Notes under the pieces: model-generated
The model's database searches: none
What the model was told of the DNA's origin: nothing
What the model saw: only the letters and a program-made list of their open reading frames with translations
Translations under genes and position numbers: made by a program
NCBI RefSeq assembly: GCF_946479975.1
Contig: NZ_CAMLIX010000054.1
Coordinates: forward strand, 1-22,379
From: an uncultured Flavobacterium sp.
GTDB lineage: Bacteria; Bacteroidota; Bacteroidia; Flavobacteriales; Flavobacteriaceae
Length of the DNA stretch: 22,379 nucleotides
Reading direction: 5' to 3'
Shown: one piece after another, positions 8,363 to 15,508 of the stretch
How positions within the stretch are numbered: position 1 is the first letter of the stretch
Layout: each line of letters begins with the position of its first letter

Positions 8363-9490
8363 ATGAAAAAAATAGTTGTCCTTTTGACCTTTCTTGCATT
8401 ACCCATAATCTGTTTTGCCCAGGCAGGGTTAAAAAAGATTCCGTCAGATAATAAATTGAAAACGAATTTAGATTTAGTAGTGGATCAATCGGTTTCTTCA
8501 TTTATGAATAACAATTCCAGAGTTGGAATTTCTATCGGAATTATCAAAGAGGGACAGCAGTATGTGTACAATTATGGTTCTACCCAAATTGGAAAATCTC
8601 AACTTCCAACAGGAAATACAGTGTATGAACTGGCTTCTATTACAAAAACATTTGGCTCAACACTGCTTGCTCAAGCAGTTCTTGATCATAAAGTAAATCT
8701 AAATGATGATATCCGTAACTATCTAAAAGAGGATTATCCTAATCTTGAAAATAATGGCACACCAATAACGTTGCTAAATCTTGCTAATTTAACCTCTGGA
8801 CTGCCGAATTGGATGCCTGATAAAGATCTTTTTGGAACCGCAAATATCGATGACATACCGTTTATTTTAGATTCTGTGCACAAAAAATACAGCAGGCAGG
8901 ATTTTTACCGAGAGCTGCATAATGTAAAATTACAGTCGGTACCGGGAACTGTTTCCCGCCATTGCAATACTGCTGCACAGTTGCTGGGATATATTTTAGA
9001 AAGTGTTTATAAGGATTCATTTGAGAATCTGCTTAAAATTTATATAACAGATCCGCTTAAAATGAAAAATACCTCGTTGTTAAAACTTGGAAAAACACCA
9101 GTGAAAATGGCAACGGGCTATGATGCAAAAGGACGTGTAATGCCCGTAATAAACTGGCCCGATTTGCAGGTAGCGGCAAGTATTGCCTCTTCGGCTTCTG
9201 ATATGCTGCGTTATATGGCATTTCAATTAAATGAAAAAAACGAAGCTGTGAAACTCAGTCACGAACCCACATTTGGAAAGATTGAAGATAATGCCATTGC
9301 ATTGAATTGGAAAGTTAAAAAAACAAGCATAGGCAGAAGCATTTCACATACAGGGGGAAGTTTAGGATTTAGCAGTTACATGATTTTTTATCCCGATTTA
9401 AATTTAGGGATCGTTTTATTATCTAATGAAGCTGATCCAGACTGTCAAAGAGAACTGATTGCTGTAGCTGATGCTATTTTAAAACCATAA
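8363..9490 (+). CDS. Secreted serine beta-lactamase-fold hydrolase (class C / esterase type)
   Basis: 375 residues with a signal peptide (about 1-20, ending CFAQ) and one beta-lactamase/transpeptidase-like domain. Motif 1 is intact: ELASITKTF with Ser92 and Lys95. The third motif is HTGG at 329-332. The second motif, normally YxN in this family, reads His200-Cys201-Asn202 in a PGTVSRHCNTAAQLLG context, so the usual catalytic Tyr appears replaced by His. Such proteins include esterases, D-aminopeptidases, peptidoglycan-active enzymes and rarely true beta-lactamases; the sequence does not decide. It stands alone, 182 bases after the DUF1080 gene, and is followed by a terminator. A poor promoter-like ATATTTTG lies at 8327-8334. 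Confidence 0.88.
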   Translation: MKKIVVLLTFLALPIICFAQAGLKKIPSDNKLKTNLDLVVDQSVSSFMNNNSRVGISIGIIKEGQQYVYNYGSTQIGKSQLPTGNTVYELASITKTFGSTLLAQAVLDHKVNLNDDIRNYLKEDYPNLENNGTPITLLNLANLTSGLPNWMPDKDLFGTANIDDIPFILDSVHKKYSRQDFYRELHNVKLQSVPGTVSRHCNTAAQLLGYILESVYKDSFENLLKIYITDPLKMKNTSLLKLGKTPVKMATGYDAKGRVMPVINWPDLQVAASIASSASDMLRYMAFQLNEKNEAVKLSHEPTFGKIEDNAIALNWKVKKTSIGRSISHTGGSLGFSSYMIFYPDLNLGIVLLSNEADPDCQRELIAVADAILKP

Positions 9491-9572
9491 AACTATTTTT
9501 ATTTTGCTATTGTTCTGAATCGTATTAGGACAAAAAACACAAATAAAATAAGTAAGTATTTTTTAAAATTAA

Positions 9573-9603
9573 AAGAGAGTGCTCTTAAATGAGGCACTCT
9601 CTT
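9573..9603. terminator. Bidirectional rho-independent terminator
   Basis: A 10-bp perfect stem (9573-9582 with 9594-9603, core AGAGAGTGC/GCACTCTCT) has an 11-base loop. T-rich DNA follows on the + strand (TTGGTTTTATT) and, read from the other side, TTTTAATTTTAAAA follows on the - strand. It lies between the convergent hydrolase (+) and NTF2-like (-) genes and suits both. Confidence 0.85.
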
Positions 9604-9610
9604 GGTTTTA

Positions 9611-9934
9611 TTATTCTGTGACTTTTAGATTTTGAATTTTTCCATCAACAATATCAAAATGAAATTTTAATGTTATCGGACTTCCCGGAAAGGTACCAGA
9701 ACATGCTGCAGCTAAAACACTAGTCGTGCCATTTTCAGTATATTCAATAGGTTCCATAACCGTTTTGTATTTTTCGTTTGCTTCTTCGATCCAATGCTGG
9801 ATTTCCTGTTTTCCATTATGCGTTCTGCCTTCATCAAACACCACGGCGGTTTTGGCAAAACAATCGGCATAAGCAATGCTGTCAAAACTGTTTTGTGCAT
9901 TCACTAAGTCTGTAAGTACTTTCGGTAAGTTCAT
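9611..9934 (-). CDS. NTF2/SnoaL-like protein
   Basis: 107 residues from the ATG at 9934. A longer frame from 9982 would overlap the end of the upstream dehydrogenase gene and add a polar 16-residue stretch, so the shorter start is preferred. The pattern is that of the small cone-shaped SnoaL/NTF2-like fold: an N-terminal helix pair (VLTDLVNAQNSFDSIAYADCFA), VVFDEGRTHNGKQEIQHWIEEA, then alternating beta strands ending FHFDIVDGKIQNLKV. Members bind or isomerise small ligands, or are stress-related accessory proteins; no specific function can be assigned. It starts 22 bases after the dehydrogenase stop and should be cotranscribed with it. Confidence 0.82.
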   Translation of the reverse strand: MNLPKVLTDLVNAQNSFDSIAYADCFAKTAVVFDEGRTHNGKQEIQHWIEEANEKYKTVMEPIEYTENGTTSVLAAACSGTFPGSPITLKFHFDIVDGKIQNLKVTE

Positions 9935-9956
9935 ATTCTTATTTTTTTTTAGATTA

Positions 9957-10739
9957 TTAAATTGTTGGTATTGTACCACCATCGATTACGAATTCAGTTC
10001 CTGTTAAATAATTGGCTCTTGGAGAAACTAGAAAACCAACTAACTCTGCTACTTCTTCAGGCTGTGCAGGTCTGCCATAAGGTATTCCGCCCAATGCATT
10101 CATAACACCTTGCTGCGCTTCTTCGACAGTACTATTGGAGTTTCTTGCAATCTCACCCAGCCAAGCTACTGATGCGGTTGTATTTATCCATCCCGGCGAA
10201 ACGGTCAGTACGCGAACGCCTTTTGGAGTAACTTCTTTTGATAAACTTTTACTGTAATTAATCAAACCTGCTTTTGCGGCAGCATAAGGCAAAGTAGAAT
10301 CATATAAAGGCAGTCTGCCTTGAATTGAAGCAATGTGAATAATAACACCGCTTTTTTGATCTATCATTTGCGGTAAAAATCCTCTGTCCAAACGAACAGG
10401 AGCAAGGAGATTAGCCTGCAGTGTTGATTCCCAGTCTTCATCAGATAATGCTTTGAAACCGCCAGCTGGTGTTGTTGAAGGTCCAAGGTTGTTTACCAAA
10501 ATATCCAGTCTCCCATAAGTAGACAATACTTCGCTGACCACTTTTTCTGATCCTTTTGCCGTACTTAAATCGGAAGCAATAAAATGCAGTTTGCTGTTTT
10601 CGTTTTCTGGTGCATTTCTAGCTGTAATAATTACTGTTGCCCCGGCTTGCAGTAATCTTTCTGCAATTGCTCTTCCGGCTCCTTTTGTTCCTCCTGTTAC
10701 TAAAGCAATTTTGCCTGATAATTCATTTTGATAATTCAT
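9957..10739 (-). CDS. Short-chain dehydrogenase/reductase (SDR), classical type
   Basis: 260 residues, the standard length of a classical SDR. The NAD(P)-binding glycine motif is TGGTKGAG (15-22). NNLG (83-86) stands where NNAG is usual. The catalytic set is Asn110, Ser138 in IASIQG, Tyr152 and Lys156 in YAAAK. The C-terminal part has PGWINT and the usual YLTGTEFVIDGG. It probably reduces or oxidises a small carbonyl or alcohol in the cytoplasm; the substrate is unknown. It is the first gene of a two-gene unit with the NTF2-like protein and is divergent from an HxlR regulator, the usual arrangement for locally controlled oxidoreductases. Confidence 0.95.
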   Translation of the reverse strand: MNYQNELSGKIALVTGGTKGAGRAIAERLLQAGATVIITARNAPENENSKLHFIASDLSTAKGSEKVVSEVLSTYGRLDILVNNLGPSTTPAGGFKALSDEDWESTLQANLLAPVRLDRGFLPQMIDQKSGVIIHIASIQGRLPLYDSTLPYAAAKAGLINYSKSLSKEVTPKGVRVLTVSPGWINTTASVAWLGEIARNSNSTVEEAQQGVMNALGGIPYGRPAQPEEVAELVGFLVSPRANYLTGTEFVIDGGTIPTI

Positions 10740-10768
10740 CTTATGTAGTTTTTTAAATTTCTTTTGTA

Positions 10769-10799
10769 CAAATTTCGGAAGTACGTTAGTTCCTCACAA
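10769..10799 (-). promoter_or_regulatory. Candidate promoter of the SDR gene
   Basis: On the - strand, TTG (10799-10797) is separated by 20 bases from GAAATTTG (10776-10769), one mismatch from TAnnTTTG. The element lies about 30 bases before the SDR ATG. The direct repeat AAGTACG (10779-10785 and 10798-10804) lies across it, 19 bases apart, with another GTAC at 10766-10769; this is a plausible operator for the divergent HxlR regulator. Confidence 0.5.
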
Positions 10800-10840
10800 G
10801 TACGGAGTTACGATTCAGATAGGGATAAATTATTCCCCTA

Positions 10841-10870
10841 TTGCACAGATTGTGATATATGTTAATTTTG
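10841..10870 (+). promoter_or_regulatory. Promoter of the HxlR-type regulator gene
   Basis: TTG at 10841-10843, a 19-base spacer and TAATTTTG at 10863-10870 match the Bacteroidota promoter consensus exactly. The start codon is at 10875, only 5 bases after the -7 element, so transcription should begin at or within a few bases of the ATG, giving a leaderless or nearly leaderless mRNA. Confidence 0.65.
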
Positions 10871-10874
10871 CAGT

Positions 10875-11240
10875 ATGTATGAAAGAAAAACAATCCCGAA
10901 CTTAAATTGCGGTCTTGATCTAATAGGTGAAGTGCTTTATGGCAAATGGAAGATACGTTTGCTTTGGTTTATTCATCAGGGGCATCAAAGGCCAAGTGAG
11001 TTACAGCGTAAAATACCTGATGCTTCACGCAGGGTTTTAAATATTCAGCTCAAGGAATTAGAGGATCATGAACTGGTGTCAAAGGTTATTTATCCTGTGG
11101 TGCCTCCCAAAGTCGAATACAGTCTGACGGATTTAGGAAAAACTCTTATTCCAGTAATTTCAGCAATAGGAAACTGGGGAGATGAGAATCAAGAACGTTT
11201 GCGATCACTGATTTTAAAACGATTAGATTCAAATCAATAA
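10875..11240 (+). CDS. HxlR family winged-helix transcriptional regulator
   Basis: 121 residues, typical HxlR length. Features: CGLDLIGEVLYGKWKIRLLW (12-31) as first helices, RPSELQRKIPDASRRVLNIQLKELEDHELV as recognition helix and wing, and VEYSLTDLGKTL before the C-terminal dimerisation helix. HxlR proteins are dimeric repressors or activators that usually control a divergent oxidoreductase gene. The single Cys12 is at the position of the redox- or electrophile-sensing Cys of relatives such as YodB/QorR, so a thiol-based sensor is possible. It is divergent from the SDR gene with 135 bases between. Its ATG almost abuts a strong promoter. The frame remains open for 34 codons after its stop codon. 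Confidence 0.92.
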   Translation: MYERKTIPNLNCGLDLIGEVLYGKWKIRLLWFIHQGHQRPSELQRKIPDASRRVLNIQLKELEDHELVSKVIYPVVPPKVEYSLTDLGKTLIPVISAIGNWGDENQERLRSLILKRLDSNQ

Positions 11241-11887
11241 TATAATAAGTTTATTATTGTTTTTGATGATACTCTTGTTGGTGAACTTTCTGCTGAGAAT
11301 AGTATTTTCGAAGAAGAAATGAAACGAATAAAATATGTCTTGTAAGAAGCAGAAAACACATAGTTGTAAAAGCTTTTCATTATCGCCTAAAGTAAATTTA
11401 CAGCGTCAGTTTTATAGCCACAGATTAAAAAGATTATCCAGATTTTTAAAATCCTAGTGATCATTTAAATCTGTGGCTAAACTTTTTTATACAATTCTGT
11501 TTGGTGAGTTATGATATAAATCATTTCAAGGATGAAAAAGTCGGTTTTTTATAATAATAAATCGGTTTTGAACAATAAATTGTCTACAAGGTCTTCTAAA
11601 TTTGTTTTATCGGATTATTATAAAACGAATAGATAAAATAGTGATAATAAAATATTATGCTTTCACGGTTGCTAAATAACTATTTAATAGGTCTCAATTA
11701 GTTTTCCTATTTAAAATACGGCTTGTTTTTTAGACCTAATTGCATGTTTTATAAATAATATAAAGCGGAAATGTATAATTATTAAATTGATTTAAAACAA
11801 AAGGACTATTGGAAAAGTAGTTCTGACTAAACTTTATCCAAGTTGTAAATATGAGTTTGATACTGAAAATATAAAAATACAATACAA
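11241..11887. other. Long gene-free interval between HxlR gene and GH29
   Basis: 647 bases with no convincing gene. It holds a 34-codon stretch in frame with and directly after the HxlR stop (11241-11342, stop at 11343-11345), a dispersed-type inverted repeat (11415-11479) and a smaller dyad, TAGGTCT at 11688-11694 with AGACCTA at 11732-11738. The last 200 bases are very AT-rich and should contain the GH29 promoter, but no exact TAnnTTTG was found; TGAGTTTG near 11853 is a one-mismatch match. Confidence 0.6.
11415..11479. repeat. Inverted repeat with TAGCCACAGATT arms
   Basis: TAGCCACAGATT at 11415-11426 pairs exactly with AATCTGTGGCTA at 11468-11479 across 41 AT-rich bases; TTTTTT follows soon after (from about 11483). 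From memory, intergenic repeats with GCCACAGATT arms are frequent in Flavobacterium genomes; this was not tested. It could also end the HxlR transcript. Confidence 0.65.
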
Positions 11888-13630
11888 ATGATAAAAAATA
11901 GAACGAAAATTTCAGCTGCCCTTTTGTTCCTATTACAGCTTAATGTTTCTGCGCAGGAAAAAAATCCAATGCCGGCAATCCCAGTTCCACTGCCTATTAA
12001 TAGCGTAGTAATGGAGGATTCAAAAACATTTCCTGAGGTAAAGCTGGAACTTCCTATTGCAAAAGGACCTTTTGAACCTAGTTGGGAATCCATAGAAAAA
12101 AATTACCCTGGTGAACCAGATTGGCTTCGTGATGCAAAGTTTGGTATATGGGTTCATTTTGGACCACAAGCTTCAGGAGAAAGCGGTGACTGGTATGCAC
12201 GAAATCTTTATAAAACTGATAATGTTGCGTATCAAAATCATCTTAAAAAATACGGACATCCTTCTGAATCGGGATATAAAGAAGTATTGCGTGATTGGAA
12301 TCCTAAAAAATTAGATCCAGAACAGCTTACCAAAATTTACAAAGATGCAGGAGCTCGATTTTTAATGATTCAAGGCGTACATCATGATAATTACGATTTA
12401 TGGAATTCTAAATATCAGCCTTGGAACTCCGTAAATATTGGTCCTAAAAGAGATTTGATTGGCGAATGGGCAAAAGCCTGTAAAGCAGCCGGAATGCGAT
12501 ATGGAGTTACTTTTCATCATGAATATACATGGTGGTGGTGGCAGACCGCATTTGAAAGTGATAAAGAAGGAAGTAAAAAAGGAGTTCCTTATGATGGAAA
12601 TCTTACGCTCGCTGATGGTAAAGGAAAATGGTGGGAAGGATATGATCCTAAAATGCTGTATGGTATCGATTTAAGAGAATACAAAGGTGTGGAGCAAAAT
12701 GCAAATACAGATTGGTCGCCGCCACCAGCAGGAATATTTAGTAATCATTTAGAGTATGCCAAATGGTATACGACAAATTGGGCGTTAAGAATGATGGATG
12801 TTGTAAAAAATTACGATCCAGATTTTATTTATACTGACGGAACTGTTCAAGGACCTTTTACTGGAGACGGAACAGGAACGGGTATTAAAACAAATGCAAT
12901 GCAAAGTGTTATGGCCGATTTTTATAATTCGAGTTTACAGCGTCGCGGTAAAGTAAAAACTTTTAGTATAGTTAAGTTTCGTAATAAAACTAATGGTACA
13001 GTAAATACGGAGGAATTTGGTATTCCTGCAGAAATTAAGAAAGACCAGCCTTGGATTGCAGAAGCTCCAGTAGGCGATTGGTTTTATGCTCCCGATTTTA
13101 CCTACGATTCAGGAATGATGATTCGTTATATAATTGAGGCAATAGCTCGTGATGGAAACGCTGCTATTTGTATTTCATTATTGCCGGACGGTTCTATTAA
13201 TGATGAAAGTCAAAAGATGCTGAAGGAAGTTGGAAATTGGATGCGAATGAATGGAGAAGGCGTTTATGGAAGTCATGCTTGGAAAATTCCAGCCGAAGGA
13301 GAAATAGTTAATGGGAAATTAAAAATGCTTCCAGGAGGAAAATTAGGTAAAAGCCAAGCTGAATTCAAATTTAATTCGCAGGACATCCGATTTACAGTAG
13401 GTAAAAACAAAAACCTATATGCTTTTTGTATGAATGTTCCAGCTCCAAACAGCCAGATAAAAATTAAATCTTTTGCTAAAGACAAAAACAATTATGATAA
13501 AAAACTGAAAAGCGTAAAACTGTTAGGATATAAAGGAAAATTAAACTGGAAAGAGGAAGTTGACGGTTTAGTAATAACTTGTCCTGATAAAATGCCATTT
13601 GCTACAGCCGTAGTTTTTGAAATTGAATAA
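11888..13630 (+). CDS. GH29 family alpha-L-fucosidase, secreted
   Basis: 580 residues. A signal peptide (about 1-23, ending VSAQ) is followed by a Pro-rich linker (about 24-62), the GH29 (beta/alpha)8 catalytic domain (about 65-470) and a C-terminal beta-sandwich (about 475-580). Landmarks: AKFGIWVHFGPQA (83-95), GVHHDNYDLWNS (163-174, the family's KHHDGFxLW motif with changes), HHEYTWWWW (210-218) and DFIYTDG (312-318), in which Asp317 aligns with the catalytic nucleophile of retaining fucosidases. It removes alpha-L-fucose from glycan ends, probably in the periplasm or outside the cell. It stands alone between a long AT-rich gap and a strong terminator and is not part of the mannan block. 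Confidence 0.92.
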   Translation: MIKNRTKISAALLFLLQLNVSAQEKNPMPAIPVPLPINSVVMEDSKTFPEVKLELPIAKGPFEPSWESIEKNYPGEPDWLRDAKFGIWVHFGPQASGESGDWYARNLYKTDNVAYQNHLKKYGHPSESGYKEVLRDWNPKKLDPEQLTKIYKDAGARFLMIQGVHHDNYDLWNSKYQPWNSVNIGPKRDLIGEWAKACKAAGMRYGVTFHHEYTWWWWQTAFESDKEGSKKGVPYDGNLTLADGKGKWWEGYDPKMLYGIDLREYKGVEQNANTDWSPPPAGIFSNHLEYAKWYTTNWALRMMDVVKNYDPDFIYTDGTVQGPFTGDGTGTGIKTNAMQSVMADFYNSSLQRRGKVKTFSIVKFRNKTNGTVNTEEFGIPAEIKKDQPWIAEAPVGDWFYAPDFTYDSGMMIRYIIEAIARDGNAAICISLLPDGSINDESQKMLKEVGNWMRMNGEGVYGSHAWKIPAEGEIVNGKLKMLPGGKLGKSQAEFKFNSQDIRFTVGKNKNLYAFCMNVPAPNSQIKIKSFAKDKNNYDKKLKSVKLLGYKGKLNWKEEVDGLVITCPDKMPFATAVVFEIE

Positions 13631-13661
13631 AGAGTATGAAAAGCTCGTAGATAAACAAAAC

Positions 13662-13689
13662 AACCCCGCAGTATTACTGCGGGGTTTTT
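13662..13689 (+). terminator. Rho-independent terminator after GH29
   Basis: A 12-bp perfect stem (13662-13673 with 13675-13686, core CCCCGCAGTA/TACTGCGGGG) around one central base is followed directly by TTTTT. It lies 32 bases after the GH29 stop. Confidence 0.95.
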
Positions 13690-13882
13690 GTTAAATAGCA
13701 TAATTTTTCAGAATATTATCTGCGATTTTGCTCATTTATAATAAAATTTTCTTACATTTAATATGCTAACTGCATCAGGACTACTGTTTTACTGTTTGCA
13801 GATATACAAAAGCTTATATTGCCCCCCGGTATATTTTTTTGCGGATTTTTAAATTTTTATCTAACTGCATAATTTTTAAGCT

Positions 13883-14353
13883 ATGTTACAAGAGCATAAT
13901 TCTCCTAAAATGATATATCTGGCAGAGGATGATCCCGATGACAGTATTTTATTTTTAGAAGCACTAAAGGAGCTTCATCCTGAAATTACTGTTAAAATAT
14001 CCGAAGACGGACAGCAGCTTCTTGACAATCTCCGTGAAAAGGAATATGAGAAACCGGAAATTATATTTCTGGACATCAATATGCCTTGTAAAAATGGTTT
14101 TGAATGTCTTAAAGAAATAAGAACAAGCAAGAGCAGTTTCAGCAACATCAAAATAATTATGTTTTCTACCAGCAGCAGTAAACTGCACATGGAACTTTCT
14201 TATAAACTCGGCGCTGATTTTTATGCTGTTAAACCAAGATCTATTCAGGATTTCAGGGCATTACTGCGTTCGATAATGGCAATAGATTGGAGTACAGCTA
14301 CAAGACAAAGATCAGATTTTGTTCTGGTCTGTCAAAAGATAAATACCTTTTAA
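13883..14353 (+). CDS. Receiver-only response regulator (Rcp/CheY-like)
   Basis: 156 residues: one REC domain (about 10-130) plus a short unmatched tail. The acidic pocket is Glu15-Asp16-Asp17 in YLAEDDPDD, the phosphorylation site Asp64 in IIFLDINMP, the Thr/Ser switch lies in MFSTSSS (about 95-96), and Lys117 is in VKPRS. There is no output domain, so it probably passes phosphate on or acts by protein contact, as Rcp-type regulators paired with PAS or phytochrome kinases do. The ATG at 13910 (Met10) is an alternative start that trims a polar leader. It stands alone between two terminators and resembles the second receiver protein at 17535. No kinase is adjacent; the nearest is at 20016. Confidence 0.92.
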   Translation: MLQEHNSPKMIYLAEDDPDDSILFLEALKELHPEITVKISEDGQQLLDNLREKEYEKPEIIFLDINMPCKNGFECLKEIRTSKSSFSNIKIIMFSTSSSKLHMELSYKLGADFYAVKPRSIQDFRALLRSIMAIDWSTATRQRSDFVLVCQKINTF

Positions 14354-14440
14354 AACAACAGCCATACAATATAAGCTGCGTGGTCTTTTTATGTTTTTTC
14401 GTTTTTAAGTGTGAATTCTTCTATTTGACTTTAAAAGAAA

Positions 14441-14468
14441 AAAGGTGCCTGAAAATATAGACACCTTT
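14441..14468 (-). terminator. Terminator of the lipoprotein gene
   Basis: A 7-bp stem, AAAGGTG (14441-14447) with CACCTTT (14462-14468), around 14 bases. Read on the - strand the stem runs into CCTTTTTTCTTTT. It lies 23 bases beyond the lipoprotein stop codon. On the + strand the following T content is weaker, so it serves mainly the - strand gene. Confidence 0.7.
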
Positions 14469-14490
14469 CAAATTTGGTTTTTATAACAGC

Positions 14491-15087
14491 TTACGGATTC
14501 ACAATATCCTTATAAGGAAGATTAAAACTGCCTTCTGTTATTTCTATCACTTTTCCAGAATCAAGATTGCGGACCTTTCCAGAGAACGTACCTTTTATAC
14601 CGTTTTTGCTAATGGCTTCAATTTTTACAGTAAAAATATCATCTGCATTGCTCGTGTTGTAAAGAATAGTTCCGTTTGAAGTCTGCACAGCATATCTTGC
14701 TATCATTCCTTCCTCTGCTGGAGTTGCGTATGTGCCTGTAGTAATATTGCCTCCTAGTTTCCATATTTCAAAATCTAGAGAAGGCGGAGCAATGCCACCT
14801 GTCGTAGGATAAGGTGTTTCAAAGCCACCTAACACAATGTGCTCAAAACGGTCGTCGTTTCCTCCGCCTTGAAAGTTAACCGTGTGAAAATTGATTTTAC
14901 GACCATCAAGTGTAGCTTTAAAATAATAATCGGATGTGTTATTGTCTGACTCGCTGTCACTGCCTGAGCAGGAAGAAAGCATTAAGACTGTAAAAGATAC
15001 ATACAAAAGCTGTTTTGCTATATGGACAGTTTTGTTTTTTAGAAATTTTGATTTTGACTTTATAAGATCTTTGATACTATTTTTCAT
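14491..15087 (-). CDS. Lipoprotein of unknown function
   Basis: 198 residues. A basic N-terminus (1-25) and hydrophobic stretch (26-37) lead to the lipobox LSSC with the lipidated Cys at residue 40, so the mature protein is a lipoprotein. The SGSDSESD stretch just after Cys is acidic, like the surface-export signals described for Bacteroidota lipoproteins. The mature part is predicted all-beta: YYFKATLDGRKINF, LDFEIWKLGGNITTGTY, ADDIFTVKIEAISKNGIKGTFSGKV, ending ITEGSFNLPY. Small Bacteroidota lipoproteins with this closing GTFSG...GxF pattern are common and uncharacterised. It has a near-ideal promoter and its own terminator, so it is a single-gene unit. Confidence 0.85.
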   Translation of the reverse strand: MKNSIKDLIKSKSKFLKNKTVHIAKQLLYVSFTVLMLSSCSGSDSESDNNTSDYYFKATLDGRKINFHTVNFQGGGNDDRFEHIVLGGFETPYPTTGGIAPPSLDFEIWKLGGNITTGTYATPAEEGMIARYAVQTSNGTILYNTSNADDIFTVKIEAISKNGIKGTFSGKVRNLDSGKVIEITEGSFNLPYKDIVNP

Positions 15088-15109
15088 ATTGTATTAGTTT
15101 GATGAATAA

Positions 15110-15140
15110 CAAATTTAAGACTGTCATATAAAGCATACAA
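15110..15140 (-). promoter_or_regulatory. Promoter of the lipoprotein gene
   Basis: On the - strand, TTG (15140-15138), a 20-base spacer and TAAATTTG (15117-15110) match the Bacteroidota consensus exactly. The predicted start gives a leader of about 15-20 bases before the ATG at 15087. Confidence 0.75.
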
Positions 15141-15288
15141 TACCTGAATTCATGCATATTTGGTTTCGATTTTATGTTATGGATGATTTTCGGAATCTCT
15201 TTTTCTTTTAATGAAAATTACTTAATTTCTATTTCTTCTATCTCTTTCAATTATTTTGATTGGCAACGTCTTATGTAGATTAACGAAA

Positions 15289-15321
15289 TAATAATGTAAA
15301 TCTTGAACTTAATAATGTAAA
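15289..15321 (+). repeat. 12-bp tandem direct repeat upstream of the helicase promoter
   Basis: TAATAATGTAAA occurs exactly at 15289-15300 and 15310-15321, a 21-base period or two helical turns. It ends 20 bases before the TATATTTG element at 15342. The position and phasing are those expected for an activator binding site overlapping the -33 zone, where no TTG is found. Confidence 0.6.
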
Positions 15322-15341
15322 GACCTCTTATAAGGTGTAAG

Positions 15342-15349
15342 TATATTTG
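15342..15349 (+). promoter_or_regulatory. Candidate -7 promoter element of the helicase gene
   Basis: TATATTTG matches TAnnTTTG exactly. No TTG lies 17-23 bases upstream, so this may be an activator-dependent promoter. The implied leader is about 150 bases. Confidence 0.5.
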
Positions 15350-15375
15350 TTAGGCTGTCAGTTCATAATTAGTTA

Positions 15376-15482
15376 ATTCTCATTATTGAATAATGTCAAC
15401 AAAAAGAGAATGATATCTCATAAATAAACTCATAAAAAAAATGTCTCAGCAGATAGAAAAATGCCGATTAGAAAGAGACATT
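15376..15482 (+). promoter_or_regulatory. Structured 5' leader of the helicase mRNA
   Basis: The interval contains a perfect 7-1-7 palindrome CATTATT-G-AATAATG (15381-15395), an ATTCTC/GAGAAT pair (15376-15381 with 15406-15411), and AATGTCTC (15440-15447) paired with GAGACATT (15475-15482), ending 26 bases before the ATG. No known riboswitch was recognised. It may be an operator, or an RNA structure controlling translation or stability. Confidence 0.45.
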
Positions 15483-15508
15483 ATTTGAATAATCAACAAT
15501 AAACCAAC

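Larger units (their letters stand above)
15088..15508. other. Divergent control region between lipoprotein and helicase genes
   Basis: 421 bases without a gene. The left part holds the lipoprotein promoter. The right part holds a 12-bp direct repeat, a TATATTTG promoter element and a leader with several palindromes, all listed separately. The middle (about 15145-15285) is AT-rich and shows nothing recognisable. Confidence 0.7.

Noticed and set aside
8363..9490. Antibiotic-resistance beta-lactamase
   Set aside because: The fold is shared with many esterases and peptidases, the YxN motif is altered, and there is no AmpR-like regulator; resistance cannot be claimed.
9935..9982. Longer NTF2-like frame starting at 9982
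   Set aside because: It overlaps the end of the SDR gene and adds a polar segment foreign to the fold; the ATG at 9934, 22 bases after the SDR stop, is more likely.
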